Positions 34,130 to 46,130 of a stretch of DNA of 64,000 nucleotides are shown one piece after another. Position 1 is the first letter of the stretch. Every line of letters starts with the position of its first letter. A model generated the notes under the pieces. The model was not told the DNA's origin. It did not search any database and was given only the letters and a program-made list of their open reading frames with translations. The DNA is taken from contig MNCI01000667.1 of the NCBI GenBank assembly GCA_015680685.1, positions 26,889 through 90,888 of the forward strand, in the 5' to 3' direction. The stretch comes from Gnetum montanum (lineage: Eukaryota > Streptophyta > Gnetopsida > Gnetales > Gnetaceae). The position numbers were made by a program, and so were the translations under genes.

Positions 34130-35465
34130 TGACAAGCAGGATTAATAAATATTTTTCATTTTCTTTAATTTTATAATTTTTTGTTTTCCAATTTTTCAAT
34201 TTCTTGTTTTACCTTTTTGTCTTTTTATAGGTAATCTCATCTACGAATAAAACACTCATGTGGCTCGTTGGTTGAGGTGTGTTCTATGTTATCAAGTCTC
34301 GAGTGATCAATTATTTCAACAGTAAGCCCATTACACCCACTCATCCATTCTACAAATAAGAGGTTCTGTTCAAGGGTACAGTGATATTCTTGATATTCTT
34401 ATAACTTAAAATTAATTTTGTGTTCATTGTACCCGGAATGAAGAAGGATGGACCAAGAGGGAATGATTAGGGTGTGACATCAAGGGGACTTGCGGATTCT
34501 CTTTGGTGATGTTTGTGAGAGTTATCATGCAACGTGGTTGTACTAAGATCCCTGTAGATCTAACGCAAAATGGGAGTAAGAGTAATCAAAAGGCACTCAA
34601 AAATCCAATGCTGTTCTAGGGGGTCCCACTGGAAAGACATGCACCCATGCTTACGGGTTGGCATCTTCTCTGGATTCAGCATTCACAAAAAAAAACAACA
34701 AAGAAAGTGCCACAAAGCAAAAATCACTCCTCCCTTGAACAAAATGCCAAGTGATCGTACGCTTTGTTGTTATGATACTCTCATAGTTGCTCATCATAGG
34801 ATGAAACAATGCGTTGTCACTGATCAAAGGAATGGACTTGGTCCTGATCTTGGAACGATGGGTTAATGACACATTAATCATGCTTTACATGCAGGATTCT
34901 TGTGCCCTAGGTCAGTTACCTCATATCCCAATCTCTTCTATAGTTCGTCTCATCTCGTTGTTCATGTAATTGTAGCTTGTGTCTTGTGTAGCATAGAATT
35001 TTTACCTCATTTCGGTGATACTTACATGTGTGTTTTGTGGAACTAGTGTGAATTACATTTAACCTTTCTAGTGCCTACAGACACTTTAAAGTGTGGTTAT
35101 GCAAGGGCATTATAGGTTGGAACCTACTTTGGGAAGGACCCATTTGCATAATTTTTGTAATTGGCACTCATAACACATCTTTCATACATCATCTATTACC
35201 CTTAACGTATTGTCAATGATATTCTTTCCCTTATTACTATCCCTCCAATTCAAACATTCCTATGAACCATCACATAACCTTTTTTTCTCCCTTACCATCT
35301 GAGGCCCTTATTGATAAATTCCACACCATCATAATTTTCGTGCCTTCAGAACTAGTTGAATTACCTTGGAACCCTTTAATAACAGTCCAGATGTCCTTAA
35401 TTTACATTGTTTAATTTCAGAAAAATATTAAAAATTCAGTACATTCTATAAAGTGCCCTAACTTC
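34130..35465 (+). other. gag-ORF3 spacer of element D
   Basis: T-rich at first, then without a stable frame. It is collinear with 53617-54940 in element F (for example TCAAGGGGACTTG, AGGAATGGACTTGGTCC) and shares pieces with element E (TCAAGGGGATTCAATG). No pol sequence was found. Confidence 0.7.
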
Positions 35466-35546
35466 CAATCTTGATATTGTGGCCGACGTGATATCGCATC
35501 CACGCTATCACATACATGATGTCGCATTCAAAAAATATATATATAC
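35466..35546 (+). promoter_or_regulatory. candidate internal promoter upstream of ORF3 in element D
   Basis: TTGATATTGTGG, GTGATATCGCATC, CGCTATCACA and GATGTCGCA occur within 60 bp, then AAAAATATATATATACGC. This is the style of the element's own U3 (GATATCG palindromes, then a TATA box), 500 bp before the ORF3 start. Promoter activity is inference. Confidence 0.45.
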
Positions 35547-35974
35547 GCAACCCCCATGCACCTATCAACATTATTTTCAACTATTCATGCGAGGGAAGTT
35601 TTTTAAATTTCTCTCTACAACTCGCAATTGCGTGTCCCTTACTTTCATATCCATAACTTGCTCGCTCGTACTCCGATTTTCATTCCATTTGAACCTACTT
35701 GAACCCAGAGTGTTCAGCTTAGTCATGGGGGAGGGGCACATGCTGAATAGCGCATAAATTTTTTTGAAATTTATCATCGCCCGAAGCAAATTATTAAGGG
35801 TAATTAGTTATAAAATTAATGATAAATGTGCCAAAAATAATTTCATCTCCTTAGTTATATAGGGAAACTAGATTTGGAAACCACCTAAGCAAAGAAGGAT
35901 TAAATATTATAATCTTTCAAGGAAATTTTCTCCTAATAATTAACATCACATGGAGATAAAGAAAATTCATTAAG

Positions 35975-36041
35975 GTAAGCAGTAAGGTATGACTTAACTT
36001 TAGTAACAACCTTACTAATGATTGGCCCCCTGTGATTGTAG
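35975..36041 (+). promoter_or_regulatory. possible short intron ending at the ORF3 start codon (element D)
   Basis: AAG|GTAAGC donor at 35975 and TGTGATTGTAG acceptor ending at 36041, the base before the ATG. Length 67 bp, at the lower limit for a plant intron. Element F has the same signals (79 bp). Confidence 0.45.
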
Positions 36042-38818
36042 ATGGCCTCGAAACACGGACAACAGGAAGGTCCTACTCAAAGTGTGATCAAGCGACCTAG
36101 GAGAGGTAAAGGACAAGTTCTTGTCGAACAACATGTAGAGTAGGAAGAACAATCGTTTAGTACCCATCAAGAATACCCTGCCATTGTACAATCAAGGTAG
36201 GCGGAAGGAGGAGCTGCTGCAGTGTCTGAACAGGGATGACATCTCATGTTGCCTCAGGATTATGTTCAGGCCATCCATGAAAGGTCCATATTAACTACAA
36301 TGATCATGGAATTAAACTTTAGACCTTTTTTAGAATTTGCTCTGAAGGTTGTTAGGGATCACCTTAAAGGGTCCCCATTGTGGCCTATCCTCTCTGAGAG
36401 TGGTGCCTGGTACTTAGGGGAAACGCACTAATTTTGGCACAATAAAGAAGAAGGTACCATGGTTAACATTTGTGGTCTGACCGTTGAATTATCTATTCAA
36501 GCCATTTTGGAAGTATTAAACCTTTCAAATATAGGGCCAAAGGTTGCTTGGTTATCTATTCACTCAAACCTTGATGCGTGACGAGTTTGGTTAGACAGGA
36601 TGTACAGCAAGGAAGATAAGACCTATGGGGAGTTGATGACGGAAGAGAAGATTTATTTCAAAATAAGAACTTATCACATCTTCTCCACAAGAGGTTTATA
36701 AAGAATTTCAACATATGTAGCAAGAGGATGTGCATTTTTGATGGAAAAGATTAATGCTAACTTGCCTCATCTATATTTTATGGAGATCCTAAGGCAATTT
36801 GAAGAACAGAAGATAGGGAATTTTTTGTTGCCCTTTCCTTGTCTTATTAGGAAGCTGTGCAGCCATGCTGGTATCAGAGGATACACCAATGATGTCCTCC
36901 AAAAAGCCCAAAATGCTTCATATGCCAAACTGCTAAAGCCACCAGCTACAAGGAAAATCACTGGTGAGACGCTGGGGCCAAAACAAGAAAAAGAACAGAT
37001 GACAGGACCAACTGCAACTCAACTTGTAGGACCCAACCAACTTCCAAGCATGGGACCCAGTCAACAAGAAGAAGTAGGGCCTAGCATGGGCCAACAAGAT
37101 CAACCATCGCCACTGCCGCAAGACTACAAACCATCGATGAGCCATCTCAAGGCCATTGCTGAGACAGTTAGTTGGGGAAGTGGTGATGATGCAAATTTCT
37201 TCCACATCATCGAAAATGTAAAACCTATAGTTTCTATGGATCGTGTGTCAGGTGAAGTGTCCATTCAGATAGGAGGAGGGGAGAGCACTTGGTCACAACA
37301 GATTTCAAGGAATGCTACATCCTTTCAGGTGCAGTTGGAAACTGGTGAAGGGGCCACAGTGGTGGTCATGCAGCACTAGGATGTAGCAAAAGCCGTAGAA
37401 GTGGTCACATACCACATTAAAGAATCATTCAATGTGCCTATTGTGCCACTAGTAGATCTTACAGGAGCACGGGATGCTCAAACTCTGGCCGGTACCTCAA
37501 TGACTCCTGTGGAACATGAGGATGTACTCAACTGATTACTGCAAATAGGAAAAGTAATGACATCCTTGTTTGACATCCCATAGGATGTTATAGCAATACA
37601 ATCAGACCTCATTTCCACCAAGGGGAAGCTGGTCATGACAGAGATGAGGGTCGAGCATGCTAAAGCAGAAGTGAAAAGATTGCAAAAAAGGCTTGTGACC
37701 TTGCAAGCAACACAACGAGATCCTTCTCAATTTGTTCCTGCAGACCAACTGGACACTTTCAAAATCAAACAACTCAATAAATTGTTAATAGAGAATAAAA
37801 GGGTGGTGAAAGGAAAAGAGAAGGTTGATTGGGATGCCTCTATGGCATAGGTGCAAACTTACGTGCACACCAAGGCACTCGAGGCCTTACAAGAGGAGAA
37901 TAAACAATTTGTTGCTGACAACCTTCGGTTGACCTCTATGGAGAAGCAAAAGAATGTTGTCTAGGAACATTTTCAGCAGTTGTGAGAACAACTAATGAAG
38001 GTCAACCAAGATATGAACCATTTAGCTAGGGAAAATCAAACCCTCTCAATGGAGGAGGTACATGCCATCCGTTAGAGGACGACCATTGAAATAAGCCCAT
38101 GGCAAAATGAGGCTAAACTGCATGAGAAGCTAAAGGAGCATATTCGGGACTAGGTGGAGATGTATAAAAAAATCATCAAAAAAGAGATCCATATAACCAA
38201 GGCCCACATCAATGCTCTCAATGCTCAACACACAGACTGGTAGGCCATATTGGACACATATGTGTTTACCCGCTAGGCGGAAGTTAAGAGCCGAGACCTG
38301 TAGATCCAAGACCTTACAGAGTACATGGAGTTGGCAAACCTATGGTATGCCAACCTTGCCATATTAATAGCAGGGCACCTGAGAACAAAGCTCAAGAAAC
38401 AAGTAGCCACCACCTACGCCAAATATGAAACAAAATTTGTAGAACACAAGAAAACATTGCAAAAATTAGAGGTTACAAATTTCCAAACTCGAGGTGGTTA
38501 AAGCAAGCTACCAGGGGTAGAAAGGTATCACAATAGACTTGGCTCGATGGCTCATAGATTTTCAATAATACAGAGACAAAGCTAGAGCCTATGAGGAGGA
38601 ACAGTGGGTGTTTGCAGCTTGGTATGTCAAAGCAAATAAAATGTTTCTGCAACTACCGTGCCCATGGGAGGTGCCAAATCCATCAAACATCAGAACATTA
38701 GCATGGACGACACAGGATCCCCAAGGCCATACTTCAACGCCATCAAATCCCAAGACCTAAAGTGCAAGACAAGGGAAAGGCACCCATGGAGGAGCCACCA
38801 CCACCAAGAAGTACATGA
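36042..38818 (+). pseudogene. ORF3 of element D: plant-transposon-protein-like domain plus coiled coil
   Basis: ATG at 36042, final TGA at 38818, about 925 codons with several stops. Order: a basic N-terminus (KRPRRGKGQ), a globular part at 36240-36900 (RPFLEFALKVVRDHLKGSPL, GAWYLGETH, YFKIRTYHIF, then INANLPHLYFMEIL and LPFPCLIRKLC plus AGI), a Pro/Gln/Gly spacer (36960-37130), then about 1.3 kb of coiled coil (KAEVKRLQKRLVTLQATQ and similar). The globular part resembles the Pfam 'Putative plant transposon protein' domain known from Athila-type elements. Its role is unknown; structural or envelope-position proteins are both possible. Confidence 0.72.
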
Positions 38819-39010
38819 GTTTCACCTAATTTTGTAGTTATAGGATTTTCTTTTGCATTCTTCGTGTTGTGTCTCAATTTTGTTCTAATTCCACACTATA
38901 GCATGAATCCATTCTAGTCAGTCAATAATCCCATACCTATCCACTGTGTAATCAATGGAGCTTGTTCTCACTTTAACTTGAGGATGAGTTTTCATTCAGT
39001 CGTGGGGGTA

Positions 39011-39832
39011 TGATGAGTCATGAATTGTTGGCAGTGATATCGCACCCATATCACAACCTAGACATGATATCGGATATGCGATATCGCGGTCTGTCTCCTC
39101 ATTTATAAATAAGAGGTAGGCAAATTTAGTTAGGAGTTAGCCTTTAGTATTAAAGTAGGGACTTTTTGTCAGTTTTTCCTCTCAAACCTTTCCCCTAGTG
39201 CATGCCTGCAATGTGATGCTTGTAATTATATGACATCCTTATTCGAGTGTGATGTACTTGGACATGCACATGAATGACAATAAAGATCAAGATTACTTCA
39301 TCATTGTAGTATCCACTTAGCTTAATTATTTAATTGTTATTGTTATTTATTGCTTTCTTACTTAATATCTCTCTACCCTTATCTCCTAGTAACGCAGAAT
39401 GAGTACAACTTAATCATGAGCATTTAAGTGTGACTACTTGGTAACCCAGTAGCGTACCTAGGCCATGCACTTGGTAATCCCAGTGGTAGTTGTGCATGAG
39501 GTCCAAGATGTGTACGGATGATTAAGAAATGGATGCTCATCGCACTTAAGCTAGTTTATATTCTCTCTCACCCTCTCTCTCTCCTAGCTTAGTTGATATT
39601 ATTTCCCATCATACCTAGGAGTAGCATTAGTGTAGGAACACATCATACACCTCACTTTGGACTAAACCATACGTGACAAAGCTAATACTAGTTCAGGTGG
39701 GAAGATAGTGAATTGTGATCTACAAGTAACTGTCTAGATACCACAACTAGTCCATCTGCGGAGTTTGACCGGATGGTGTGTGAAGTGCTTGTATTTGTAT
39801 GGTTGAGTGTAGGGGTACCTAGCTACTCATCA
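39011..39832 (+). repeat. 3' LTR of element D
   Basis: TGATGAGTCATG…CTACTCATCA. It has about 35 bp more than the 5' copy near its start, including GTGATATCGCACC. TATAAATA at 39104-39111. Confidence 0.93.
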
Positions 39833-40732
39833 AGGGCAAATCCCAAATCTGCAATCAACTCAACTCAGAAATAGGGGAAAAACTAGCTAGCAATACTACA
39901 ATAAAAACATTGCTCAATCAATTTTGATAAAAAAATTGTTGAATATCAAGTAAACATAAATGAAAAGGTCAAGAAAACAAATTTTTAGCTAGTTGAATAA
40001 GTAGTAGAGAACACTTTTGGAAGAAAATTTTGGCCAGCTTTAGCCAATGTGGCTAAACATCACATAATTTTTAATTAGTGCAAATAACTATTTGGTGCCC
40101 TATCAACCCAACTCTTACAATGTGAGGTGACATCAAATAAACTTTCTTTTCCTCAAAATATTTTCTTTATCATAAATTTTTTGTTCAATAAATCCTTGGG
40201 ATCTTTTTCTAGTTTCCTGGTTATGCTATCTATTGATGCATAAATTTTGGTCACATCAACACTTGAAAAAAACTCATTTGAGGAGACTATTGCCTAGGGT
40301 GCCTGCCATATGGGTACAGAAACCCTAGAATAATCTCAGCTAGAGAGGGCTATGTGACCTTCTAAAAATAGTAAAAAATGGAAATTTTAATTGAAATGAG
40401 TGTCTCAAATTCAAGAATATAAAAAGTAACCAAAATAAATTTTCCCTGCTTCCTAGCTGCTATCATTGTGTGCTATAGATTTGTTGCAAACGCTGACACG
40501 GCCAACATTGCCTATAGTCATCGAAGGAGGGAGAGAGGGAGAGAAGAGGTTGGATGAAAGGGCTCACTGATGCATCTCTGACACATAGACAGAACGTGCC
40601 CCCTCGATAGCACGAGAGAGAAATTTTTCCCTATTTTGAGAGCCCTGCCCCAGATGCATTACCTACCAAAAATAGAATAGAACTGTACAACCCGTGCCTG
40701 TAACCATTACAGTCAACTACTACAACACTACA

Positions 40733-40759
<27 letters not shown>
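40733..40759. repeat. (AC)n microsatellite
   Basis: About 13 uninterrupted AC dinucleotides. Confidence 0.95.
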
Positions 40760-40765
<6 letters not shown>

Positions 40766-41179
40766 GCTGCCAGATTCCATTGTCACGTGCCAATAGATGC
40801 ATTGCTATCTCCAGTTGTACATCTACCATCATCAGAGGTCTACCGTGAAAAGGAAAAAGAAAATTGTCGCCTCTTGGTTTGCTACTGAGATTGTTGATCG
40901 TTGTTCACATAGCTTTGTCATTGCTAACTGTCATTAATCTGTTGCCAATAATAAAGAAACAGGACTGCAAAACACACCTGCTACCGTCATCAGTCGTCAT
41001 TTGCTCACATCAACTACATCGTTATCACCCTAAGAAAAATAGGAGAAGAGAGAGAGAACAAATCACCATTTGTTCATTTCTCAACCCCTAAAGATCCCCT
41101 TGCCCATCTATGTGCACCTTAATGGAGAAAGATGTAGTCGTTTGGGAAGAGGGCCTAATTTGTTAAGAAGGCCCTTGCT

Positions 41180-41198
41180 CCCCCCCCCCCCCCCCCCC
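41180..41198. repeat. poly-C tract (C19)
   Basis: Uninterrupted run of 19 C; the length may be unstable in sequencing. Confidence 0.95.
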
Positions 41199-41245
41199 TG
41201 ATGTCATCTTCGTTATCTACTTTATAGCTACCTGCTAGTGACGTT

Positions 41246-41365
41246 TCACCTCTCTGCACATCTATCCACCTTCATGCATATCAATCCACCTCCTTGCACG
41301 TCAATCCACCTCCCTGCACGTCGGTTCACCTTTCCACACATCGGTCCACCTTCTCGCATGTTAAC
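41246..41365 (+). repeat. six 20-bp tandem units
   Basis: Exact 20-bp register with consensus CCACCTCCTTGCACGTCAAT; units start at 41246, 41266, 41286, 41306, 41326 and 41346, with two to eight changes each. Confidence 0.88.
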
Positions 41366-42191
41366 ATTGCTTGGCAAAATGGTATATGATTTTATAGAAC
41401 ATTTTTGTTGATCATGGCCCTATGCGATAGCATGGGCGAGGTTGGCCACAACACTATGAAAAGGTTATATGTGAAGGGCCTCAAAATGTTGAAATTAATA
41501 GTCAAAGTAAATTTGAACAACATTAAATATGGTCTAATGATGATTGTTGAATCTTGGTGAATAGATTATTGATGCATATGGAAAATCAAAGAAATATCAA
41601 ATTAAATGATGCCACTCTTCAAAGGAATTGGCAATTTTTATTTATGCATGTTTATTTGGAAAACAACATACTACATGTATCTTTTGTTGGAACCCAAAAA
41701 TAATTATAATATAGGTACACCCCAAGATCTATCTAATTAGAACTTTCAGAGGGTAGAGGATGTGTCAAACCCCAAAAAAATGAATCATAATATAAAAAAA
41801 TTTAGAGTACATTAGATCATCGAAGAGAAAGTTTAAAGAAAAAGTCCAATAGTTTTGATATCTTTTCAAGTTTTCATCCTTACAATCAATCCTAATAAAC
41901 CTCCCCTCTAGGGTAGGAAAAGGACCCTTGTCCTTATTCAGAAGCATCCTCACGGGTTCTCACTTCTTACTAAAGGGTTTCTTGTAAAGAGAAGGAGCAA
42001 ACTCTCTCTAAAGAAAAAAGAATACATCAATTAGAGATTAAAAAAATAGCAAAAAAAGCTAAAAACTTCTTATCTTTGAGCCTTCAATAAAAAGAAATTA
42101 ATATAGTTGAAAACAAACTAATTGTTCAGTGTTCATGGAGAGTATTTTTGCTTGAAGTTGTAGCTAAATCGAACTTTACAACTTAGCATTG

Positions 42192-42258
42192 CCCACTAGA
42201 ATTGAACCCATGACTTAAAAATTTTAAATCAAAAGTCTTACCACTAGCCTAATACCTC
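42192..42258 (-). repeat. possible tRNA-derived SINE or tRNA pseudogene
   Basis: The minus strand has A-box-like TAGGCTAGTGG (plus 42241-42251) and, 43 bp on, B-box-like GGTTCAATTC (plus 42199-42208), the spacing of a tRNA gene. The acceptor stem does not pair, so it is not a working tRNA. Confidence 0.42.
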
Positions 42259-43035
42259 ACTTAATCAAGGATGATTATAATTGAATACAAGTTCCTATAC
42301 AATATGCCTTACAAAAGGTGGCCAAATTTATTTTTATATCAACAATTAGCCATTATTTCGTTAAAAAATTAGTTGTAAGAGATTAATGGCTAGCCTAAAT
42401 AGATATTGATATGCTATAAAATGAAGATTTGAAGGAAAGAAATATGACAGAAAATGGGCAAAAGAATGCAGCTCTTAAAAAAAGAAACAAATTAATTTGG
42501 TTGCAAGTGATGATGATTAGTAGGTAGGTGTGAAGACAATATATAAATGTATTTTTGAATCATGTGTGGCTACATTTTAAAGTCACTTTATTAGTATATT
42601 GTGTTAATGGTTAGGTTGAATTTTTTTTAAACTAGCCTATGTATGATTTAGCTCTATTAAAGTCCTCTACTACAAATCTGCATTCCCAAATTTGATGATA
42701 TAGTAGTTGTAGAATATCTTGGTGCAGTGAGATGAACTTTGACAACTTAACATTTAGAGTACCCTATCGTAGGCTAGAGCATAGGTCTTATTTCCAAGAA
42801 AAGTGCAATAAAGCTTTGTTAGCTTTATTGTGGAGTAGATCTCATCAACCTATGTAATCCTCTACAGGCACTTTTAGCATGTTTGATGTTGTTTGCTACA
42901 TTCATTACTTCATCTCAAATATCCTGTGTAACACAATAAATGGAGCAAAGTTTTCCAACTCTCTTAATTAAAATAGTGTAGGGTTTCAAACTTCACAAAA
43001 CCAACTTCAGTAATCGATGAATCCATTTTAACTAG

Positions 43036-43806
43036 TGATGAGCAACGAGATTGCGTATGCGATATCGTGATCTTCCATGCGATATCGTGGCCTACCTTGT
43101 TGCTTATAAATAAGAGGTGGGTGCACTTGGTTTGCATAGTTAGTCTTAGTTCCTTACCCAAACTCTTGCCCTTTCTCCCTCTCAAAGTTAGAATTATTTC
43201 TGCATGCCCCTAGTAGGAGTCATAAAGTGAACCTAAGCACACCTTATGTATGACAATAAAGATGAACTTTGTGATAAACCTTGCAGTATTTAGAATATAT
43301 TAATTAATGTTAATTACGGTTACTTTATTCCTTTCTTAGTTAATTAATGATTTTCTCTCACCTTACAACTCTCCTAAGTAAGCACACACAGTACGATCAC
43401 TTTGAGCATGCGTGTAACACTTGGTAACCCAGTAACGATTAGCATTTGGTAATCCCAGTAGTGTTGCACTAGTTCAGGATGTGTATGGTAAGTGAGAACG
43501 GATATTGGTGTTAGGATCAGTTAGAGCTGAGTTAATAAGTAGTCAAATTAAATTAGTTACTTAGTTATCTCTCTCCTCCCTTAGTAGTAGGAGGACATAA
43601 AAACATAAAAAGTACAAAAACCATATGCCTCAAGTTTACTTAACCATACAATCGTGACATACAAGTAAGCTTGGAAAGACAATGATTGATCAACCCAATC
43701 TTGTTCCACAAAGGCACATAAGCACTTAGTTCTTGGAATTTGACCAGATCGTGTGTGGATGCTCGTATTCGTATGGTTGAGCATAGGGATACCTCACTGC
43801 TCATCA
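43036..43806 (+). repeat. 5' LTR of element E
   Basis: TGATGAGCAACG…CGCTCATCA, 771 bp. Two GCGATATCGTG motifs precede TATAAATA at 43105-43112. A conserved end block GGTTGAGCATAGGGATACC is near 43774. Confidence 0.93.
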
Positions 43807-43807
43807 T

Positions 43808-43825
43808 TAGCGCTGTTGCCGGGGA
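43808..43825 (+). other. primer binding site of element E (tRNA-Asp)
   Basis: TAGCGCTGTTGCCGGGGA matches the tRNA-Asp 3' complement at 16 of 18 positions, the best of the four copies. Confidence 0.88.
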
Positions 43826-43944
43826 CTTTGTTGTTTGTGAGCTAACCAAAACATAGGAAATCTTTCACATCATTGGAATGAACCCTTGCGGTTGGTTAAA
43901 GAAAAATAATAAATAATAATACATTGCACACTAAATAGACAATC

Positions 43945-46130
43945 ATGTCTCCTTCTTTGTACGAAAGTGTTTCATCGCCTAGGTCTGATACAGGGAACAA
44001 GCAAAGGTGTAGTACACATGATAATATGTCAATCCCTCAATAGTGTTGTGAGGTATATGTTCATCCCAATGAATATGTACCAAACTTTATCTTTATCCTC
44101 AACCAAGATGAATAATTGCGTTGGTGAGATTTAGAAGATAACATAGTGTTACCTCCTGATCGCTCTATCCTGGGCATGCTTCTTCGTGATCTCACACGAA
44201 TTGGTATGCAACACTTATAGGTAGAGTACGTTGTGCATGATTATAACTCGAGAGAGTATCGATCCACGAAGGCACAATGTCAAAGGGATTTACAATAGGA
44301 GAGATGTCATGAATCCATGAAGGGAAAGTTGTCATAGAATGTCCCNNNNNNNNNNNNNNNNNNNNNNNNNNNNNNNNNNNNNNNNNNNNNNNNNNNNNNN
44401 NNNNNNNNNNNNNNNNNNNNNNNNNNNNNNNNNNNNNNNNNNNNNNNNNNNNNNNNNNNNNNNNNNNNNNNNNNNNNNNNNNNNNNNNNNNNNNNNNNNN
44501 NNNNNNNNNNNNNNNNNNNNNNNNNNNNNNNNNNNNNNNNNNNNNNNNNNNNNNNNNNNNNNNNAAGAAAGGGGACAAGGGCACTCTAGAGAAACACACC
44601 ATGAAAGAAGGGAGAGTAAGGAACAACATCAGCATCATAGATGCCACAGACGGGACAATCACGATGAACCCCTACTCGCTACTCAAAGTATGCTAGACAT
44701 AATTGAGGTTGTTAGGATCCCAACAAGGCACCAAAAGATAGTAGGATCAAGAGATTAGACATAAACAACATCCCACGATTTGAAGGGGGGTACAATGCTG
44801 ATCCTCAAAATCATCTACAAGCATTTCATGATGCATGTGCCTTACAAAACATAGAAAGCGAATGGAAAAAACTTAAGTTGTTTCCATGGACATAAGTCAA
44901 AGAAGTAGAGAGTTGGTACCGGTCCTTAGAACCAAAATCCATTCGTAGGTGGAGTACCATGTTAGAACTGTTCAACAATAAGTACCAAATGTACTCTCGA
45001 ATGTCCAATCTGTGAAAGCAAATCCAAGGCTGGAAACAAGAAGGACATGAACCCTTGGATGCAACTATGGGCTGATATTATGTCTGATATTCGCAGAGGG
45101 ATCAACTACGCCATCTCTTAGATGGGCTTAGGCATGAAACGCGAAGAACCCTTGGGATGTATGCCCAAGGGAGGCTATCTAAGCTTAGGACCCATCAAGT
45201 TCAAAGATTATTGGAGCAAGTTACTAAAAAAGGTGAGTTATGGAAAAGAGAGAGTGCGAAGGAATATAACAAAGATCCTTCCCTCCGAAAGAGGGAAGTA
45301 AGATTCTGTGAGGATGAAGAAGAGTTGTCACTTGAAGATATGGTGAATAAAAAAACCTTTCCTATCCAAAAATTAGCATAAGAAGTATCGACAAAGGTAG
45401 TCCAAATGTGGGATTCCCTAGGTGATAGATTTCAAACCGTTCTTTAAATAGTAGAGGAGTTTAGAGAGCAAGGTAGTGGTCATGAAAAAAGAAAAAAGAG
45501 AGAAATTGAACATGCATGTAACAAGGGTAAGGGCAAAGTTTCCATCATTGAAGAGGCTGTGGATTCGGATACAAATAATGATAGTGGATGCGAGATATGT
45601 CAATATGACCATCTTAAGGGATGTTGCCCTATAATCTCACATCTGCAGGAGTCTAGGGTTTATGCACTCAACCCACAATTAAACAAAAGGTAAACAACTC
45701 AAAGGTTACCTTATCCTCAAGGTAACTCAAGACAGTTCCACCAACCCTTAACGTATTATCCATGTGGAACTCCACCACAACCAATTGAGCAATATCAACA
45801 ATGGTAGTACCCACAATCATGGGGAATGCCACCACCAAGGCAACAATATCCTTACTAGTAACCTGACCCATATGAATATTACGTGCAGCAGCCAATCTCT
45901 CCACGTGACTCTACTGGTCATGTTACTCCTCAACATCACTACCAAGCTCATGAGTATTATAGGACTTCTTCTCCTAGGGGCGATGTTCCACAAAAATACC
46001 ATCCTTCTCATCCAACAGCACCTCTTCCATCCTTAACTCCATTACCACCTACTCTAGCTATGCAGGGTGAAATCACTACCCATCTACAGCAACGTAACAC
46101 CACAAGGGCTATTAACCCTCAACCTATTGT
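43945..46130 (+). pseudogene. gag of element E
   Basis: ATG at 43945 (MSPSLYESVSSPRSDT). Recognised: VHPNEYVPNFIF, (219-N gap), DPQNHLQAFHDAC, GWKQEGHEPLDA, MYAQGRLSKLRTHQVQ, the zinc knuckle CEICQYDHLKGCC (45589-45627, intact) and a Pro/Gln/Tyr-rich tail. In this element gag runs on toward protease, as is usual in Athila. Stops such as TAG near 44042 disable it. Confidence 0.82.
44346..44564. other. assembly gap (219 N) in gag of element E
   Basis: N run within the N-terminal half of gag. Confidence 0.99.

Larger units (their letters stand above)
31349..39832 (+). mobile_element. Athila-like element D, pol-less, full length
   Basis: LTRs 31349-32136 and 39011-39832, primer site 32138-32155, gag 32278-34129, a 1.9-kb spacer, ORF3 36042-38818 and polypurine tract GTGGGGGTA at 39002-39010. 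Flanks GGGGC (31344-31348) and AGGGC (39833-39837) differ by one transition, giving a target duplication. No protease, RT, RNase H or integrase sequence occurs between gag and ORF3. Element F has the same layout at another site. Confidence 0.92.
39833..43035. other. intergenic stretch with simple repeats and a possible SINE
   Basis: No gene recognised. It contains a GA-rich run (40525-40555), an (AC)n at 40733-40759, a C19 tract at 41180-41198, six 20-bp tandem units (41246-41365) and a tRNA-like segment (42199-42251). The frame 40864-41091 is open but not recognisable. Confidence 0.6.

Noticed and set aside
34570-34866. 98-residue frame in the spacer of element D, partly similar in F
   Set aside because: The F copy has a stop in the middle, and the similarity is explained by the shared spacer sequence.
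42192-42258. Functional tRNA gene
   Set aside because: Box-like motifs are present, but the acceptor stem and T-loop consensus are not met.
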